From Allobaculum sp. (lineage in GTDB: Bacteria; Bacillota_I; Bacilli_A; Erysipelotrichales; Erysipelotrichaceae), in the NCBI GenBank assembly GCA_014803815.1, contig JAAVAY010000005.1:1-6270 (forward strand): a stretch of DNA of 6,270 nt, given 5' to 3'. This document shows, one piece after another, positions 4,641-6,270 of the stretch. Under the pieces are notes generated by a model. That model was not told the DNA's origin and ran no database searches. It worked only from the letters and a program-made list of their open reading frames with translations. A program made the position numbers and the translations under genes. Positions within the stretch are counted from its first letter, which is position 1. Each line of letters opens with the position of its first letter.

Positions 4641-5636
4641 ATGAAAAAATTACGAAAAGAATTGCTTTTTGTCTTTAGCTTAGCATTGACTCAACCCACC
4701 ATACTTCATGCTCAAGAAGCTGATCAAGGAACTTTTATTTTGAGTCCTAGTGTGCCTGAAGAAATCAAATCCTTAGCACGATATGAATTGGAATCTTTTG
4801 TGGTGGAGTATTTTCCCTCTGATGCTCCTAATTATCCTTATCTTGCTAGTGATGTAACCTTAGGCAATGGTTTTGTTCCTTTACGAAAAGGTGAAAATAC
4901 CTTATCTCCTTCTGATTCTTACTACCACTTTCCCGTATGGCATCAAAGCGAAATCTTGTTTACGCTTCAAATTTTTAAGACTCCTGATGGAGTCTGGCAT
5001 ACAAATTCTACAAATGAAGCCTATGGATTAAAGGATTTAAAAGACCAAGAAGGAACGTATGTATTGTATACAGGTCCCTTGACTCCTTTTACTCTTGAAA
5101 GAGTAGAAAATCAGATGACAGAAAATGGATATCATGTTGATTCAAGTGCCAATACACTTGTGGAAGTGTACCCAAATGTAGAAGATCGAAATATTATTTC
5201 CTATCGACTCTATAATCCCAATTCTGGAGAACATGTGTACACGCAGGATTCTAATGAGAAAAACACCTTGACTCAGCTTGGATGGAATTTAGAAGGAGCG
5301 GGATGGTTTTCTCCTCTAACAGGACAACCTGTTTATCGGCTGTATAATCCAAACTCGGGAGAACATCATTACACCGATGATGAAACGGAAAGAAATACCT
5401 TATCTCAAATCGGCTGGATTGATGAAGGCGTTTCTTTTTACGCTTCCCCTGAACAAAAAGCACCAGTGTATCGAGTGTTTAATCCCCAAGCTCAAAACAC
5501 AAGCAGTCATCACTACACTACATCTTTAGCCGAAGCTAAGTCTTTAGTGGAGATGGGTTGGCTCGATGAAGGCATAGGATGGTATGCTGATCTTGCCGGA
5601 TGGGAAACCAAAGATTCAAAACATTTAACTTTTTAG
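4641..5636 (+). CDS. Secreted protein with three C-terminal DUF5648 repeats
   Basis: The product has 331 residues. MKKLRKELLFVFSLALTQ begins a signal peptide: a basic start, then a hydrophobic core, with likely cleavage after the Ala at 24. There is no lipobox, LPXTG signal or C-terminal membrane helix, so it should be released. Residues about 25-184 form a domain I do not recognise. It is rich in aromatic and beta-branched residues, probably mostly beta, with GVWHTNSTNEAYGL near its middle. Three repeats of 44-48 residues follow from about 185, 231 and 276. Each begins YRLYNPNSGEH or a variant, then YT, and ends GW..EG with an aromatic pair. This is the DUF5648 pattern, common at the ends of secreted proteins and enzymes of Gram-positives, with no established function; binding to cell wall or glycan is only a guess. 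The gene stands alone between an AT-rich promoter region and a terminator. Confidence 0.88.
   Translation: MKKLRKELLFVFSLALTQPTILHAQEADQGTFILSPSVPEEIKSLARYELESFVVEYFPSDAPNYPYLASDVTLGNGFVPLRKGENTLSPSDSYYHFPVWHQSEILFTLQIFKTPDGVWHTNSTNEAYGLKDLKDQEGTYVLYTGPLTPFTLERVENQMTENGYHVDSSANTLVEVYPNVEDRNIISYRLYNPNSGEHVYTQDSNEKNTLTQLGWNLEGAGWFSPLTGQPVYRLYNPNSGEHHYTDDETERNTLSQIGWIDEGVSFYASPEQKAPVYRVFNPQAQNTSSHHYTTSLAEAKSLVEMGWLDEGIGWYADLAGWETKDSKHLTF
5193..5609 (+). repeat. Three tandem coding repeats (DUF5648 units)
   Basis: The units start at about 5193, 5331 and 5466. Tyr at protein positions 188, 232 and 277 marks a 44-45 residue period. Units 1 and 2 share YRLYNPNSGEH exactly, yet their codons differ at several synonymous sites, so the duplication is not recent. 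Unit 3 has a short insertion (NPQAQNTSSHHYT) and is the most diverged. Confidence 0.85.
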
Positions 5637-5647
5637 TTTCAAAGTTT

Positions 5648-5693
5648 AACCTAGGATTTCATCTCTGTAGAGAGATCCTAGGTTTTCTTTTTT
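5648..5693 (+). terminator. Intrinsic terminator of the secreted-protein gene
   Basis: AACCTAGGAT (5648-5657) pairs perfectly with ATCCTAGGTT (5675-5684). The loop can form a further short CTCT/AGAG stem. TTTTCTTTTTT follows. It lies 11 bases after the stop codon. Confidence 0.9.
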
Positions 5694-5705
5694 GGCTAGA
5701 AATGA

Positions 5706-5737
5706 TTTTTTGAGTTCATAGCTTCTTTCTCAAAAAA
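5706..5737. repeat. AT-rich inverted repeat between convergent genes
   Basis: TTTTTTGAG (5706-5714) is perfectly complementary to CTCAAAAAA (5729-5737), with a 14-base loop. It lies between the terminators of the two convergent genes and shares its A run with the feoB terminator. It is probably part of the termination region with no separate role. Confidence 0.4.
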
Positions 5738-5767
5738 AAAAGAAGGCTAGGGATTTTCCTTCCTTCT
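5732..5767 (-). terminator. Intrinsic terminator of feoB
   Basis: On the - strand AGAAGG (5767-5762) pairs with CCTTCT (5746-5741). A weak inner GG/CC pairing adds to it, and a run of ten T (5741-5732) follows. It lies about 40 bases after the feoB stop. The stem is short, but the T run is long. Confidence 0.6.
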
Positions 5768-5808
5768 CCTTTCGTTTTTTATAGTTGGATCTCTTTCTCT
5801 TCAAAAAA

Positions 5809-6270
5809 CTAGAATCCCATTAAATGTCCAATTTGGTATACTAGAGTGCTCACACACCACGCTATAGCCAATTGAAACCCTGCTACTTTCCACATATAGA
5901 GGGTGGAATGGGATTCTTTGCGAATGGTTGAAAGAGCCGCAACACATGGGACATAAAATAAACAAAATAGCATCAAGCAATACGCATTGAGAGGTCCAAA
6001 GCCCAGTTCGCTCAGTTTAAGTTGTAATAAATGCATACCTCCAAAGCTCGTTACACTTGAAATGCCAAACAAAACCGCGATGGAGCTAACAACGACTTCT
6101 TTGGCAGAAATACCTGCAATCAAAGCCACCGCAATCTGCCAAAATCCAAGACCACAAGGAACCAATAAAATTGCAATATATTTTCCAAGCGTCGCTGCAA
6201 TGGAGGTGGAAATGTCTTGGGTATAGCCATTCCATCCAAAGTGAATTAAAGCCCATAACAAAATCGAAGC
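5809..6270 (-). CDS. feoB: Ferrous iron transporter FeoB, C-terminal part (partial)
   Basis: This is the last 153 residues of FeoB, the GTPase-linked membrane protein that imports Fe2+. The frame is open to the right edge, reading ASILLWALIHFGWNGY, so no start codon lies in the window and the G domain is outside. The visible part holds the signature GLGFWQIAVALIAGISAKEV followed by VVSS, from the conserved Gate region, then YVPCVAALSTIRKES, which corresponds to the conserved Cys-containing membrane segment (Y.PC.A....E). The chain ends with the usual last helix and the YQIGHLMGF end. Three to four membrane segments are present. The stop is TAG at 5811-5809. FeoB is commonly preceded by feoA, which if present would lie further right. 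Identification is firm from these motifs. Confidence 0.93.
   Translation of the reverse strand, partial: ASILLWALIHFGWNGYTQDISTSIAATLGKYIAILLVPCGLGFWQIAVALIAGISAKEVVVSSIAVLFGISSVTSFGGMHLLQLKLSELGFGPLNAYCLMLFCLFYVPCVAALSTIRKESHSTLYMWKVAGFQLAIAWCVSTLVYQIGHLMGF

Noticed and set aside
5251..5463. 70-codon - strand frame opposite the DUF5648 repeats
   Set aside because: It falls inside the repeat-coding region and reflects the repeat codons; no independent support.
5987..6226. 79-codon + strand frame opposite feoB
   Set aside because: It is a shadow of the conserved feoB membrane region; no family resemblance and no ribosome binding site.
1..6270. Mobile element, CRISPR array, tRNA/rRNA, phage or defence genes
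   Set aside because: I found no transposase, integrase, terminal inverted repeats, spaced identical repeats or cloverleaf-like sequence in the window.

Overview
The window looks like an ordinary chromosomal segment of a low-GC Gram-positive bacterium (Bacillota). The evidence is Shine-Dalgarno sequences of the AAAGGAGG type before almost every gene, T-rich intrinsic terminators between transcription units, use of TTG/GTG-type starts, and the protein set itself: a YugP-type membrane zinc peptidase, an SstT Na+/Ser-Thr symporter, a FeoB iron transporter and a signal-peptide protein with DUF5648 repeats. I cannot fix the family from this sequence alone; streptococcal/enterococcal relatives and Erysipelotrichales are both possible.

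Layout. Positions 1-28 are the terminator of a gene lying to the left, followed by a second small hairpin. At 213-1208 (+) is an unrecognised membrane protein with a long helical cytoplasmic part, ending in a long terminator (1227-1286). Directly after that terminator comes a 45-codon small ORF (1305-1442, +) with its own ribosome binding site. Its stop overlaps the GTG start of sstT (1439-2740, +), and sstT in turn overlaps by four bases a nitroreductase-family gene (2737-3405, +). These three reading frames therefore form one tightly coupled unit. A bidirectional terminator (3408-3456) separates this unit from the convergent YugP-like peptidase (3499-4191, -).

The divergent region between the peptidase and the next gene (4192-4640) is 449 bases, very AT-rich and without a convincing gene. 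It holds promoter-like sequences for both sides, an inverted repeat and a pair of direct repeats 21 bp apart. The gene at 4641-5636 (+) encodes a secreted protein: signal peptide, an N-terminal domain I do not recognise, and three DUF5648 repeats. It faces the C-terminal end of feoB (5809-6270, -), which runs off the right edge; terminators for both lie between them.

How the genes may work together: the only real functional unit is the small ORF-sstT-nitroreductase run (amino-acid uptake plus a flavin oxidoreductase). The other genes look independent. I see no phage, transposon, CRISPR, toxin-antitoxin or defence system. The points most worth attention are the small ORF coupled to sstT behind a terminator, and the secreted repeat protein with its structured promoter region.
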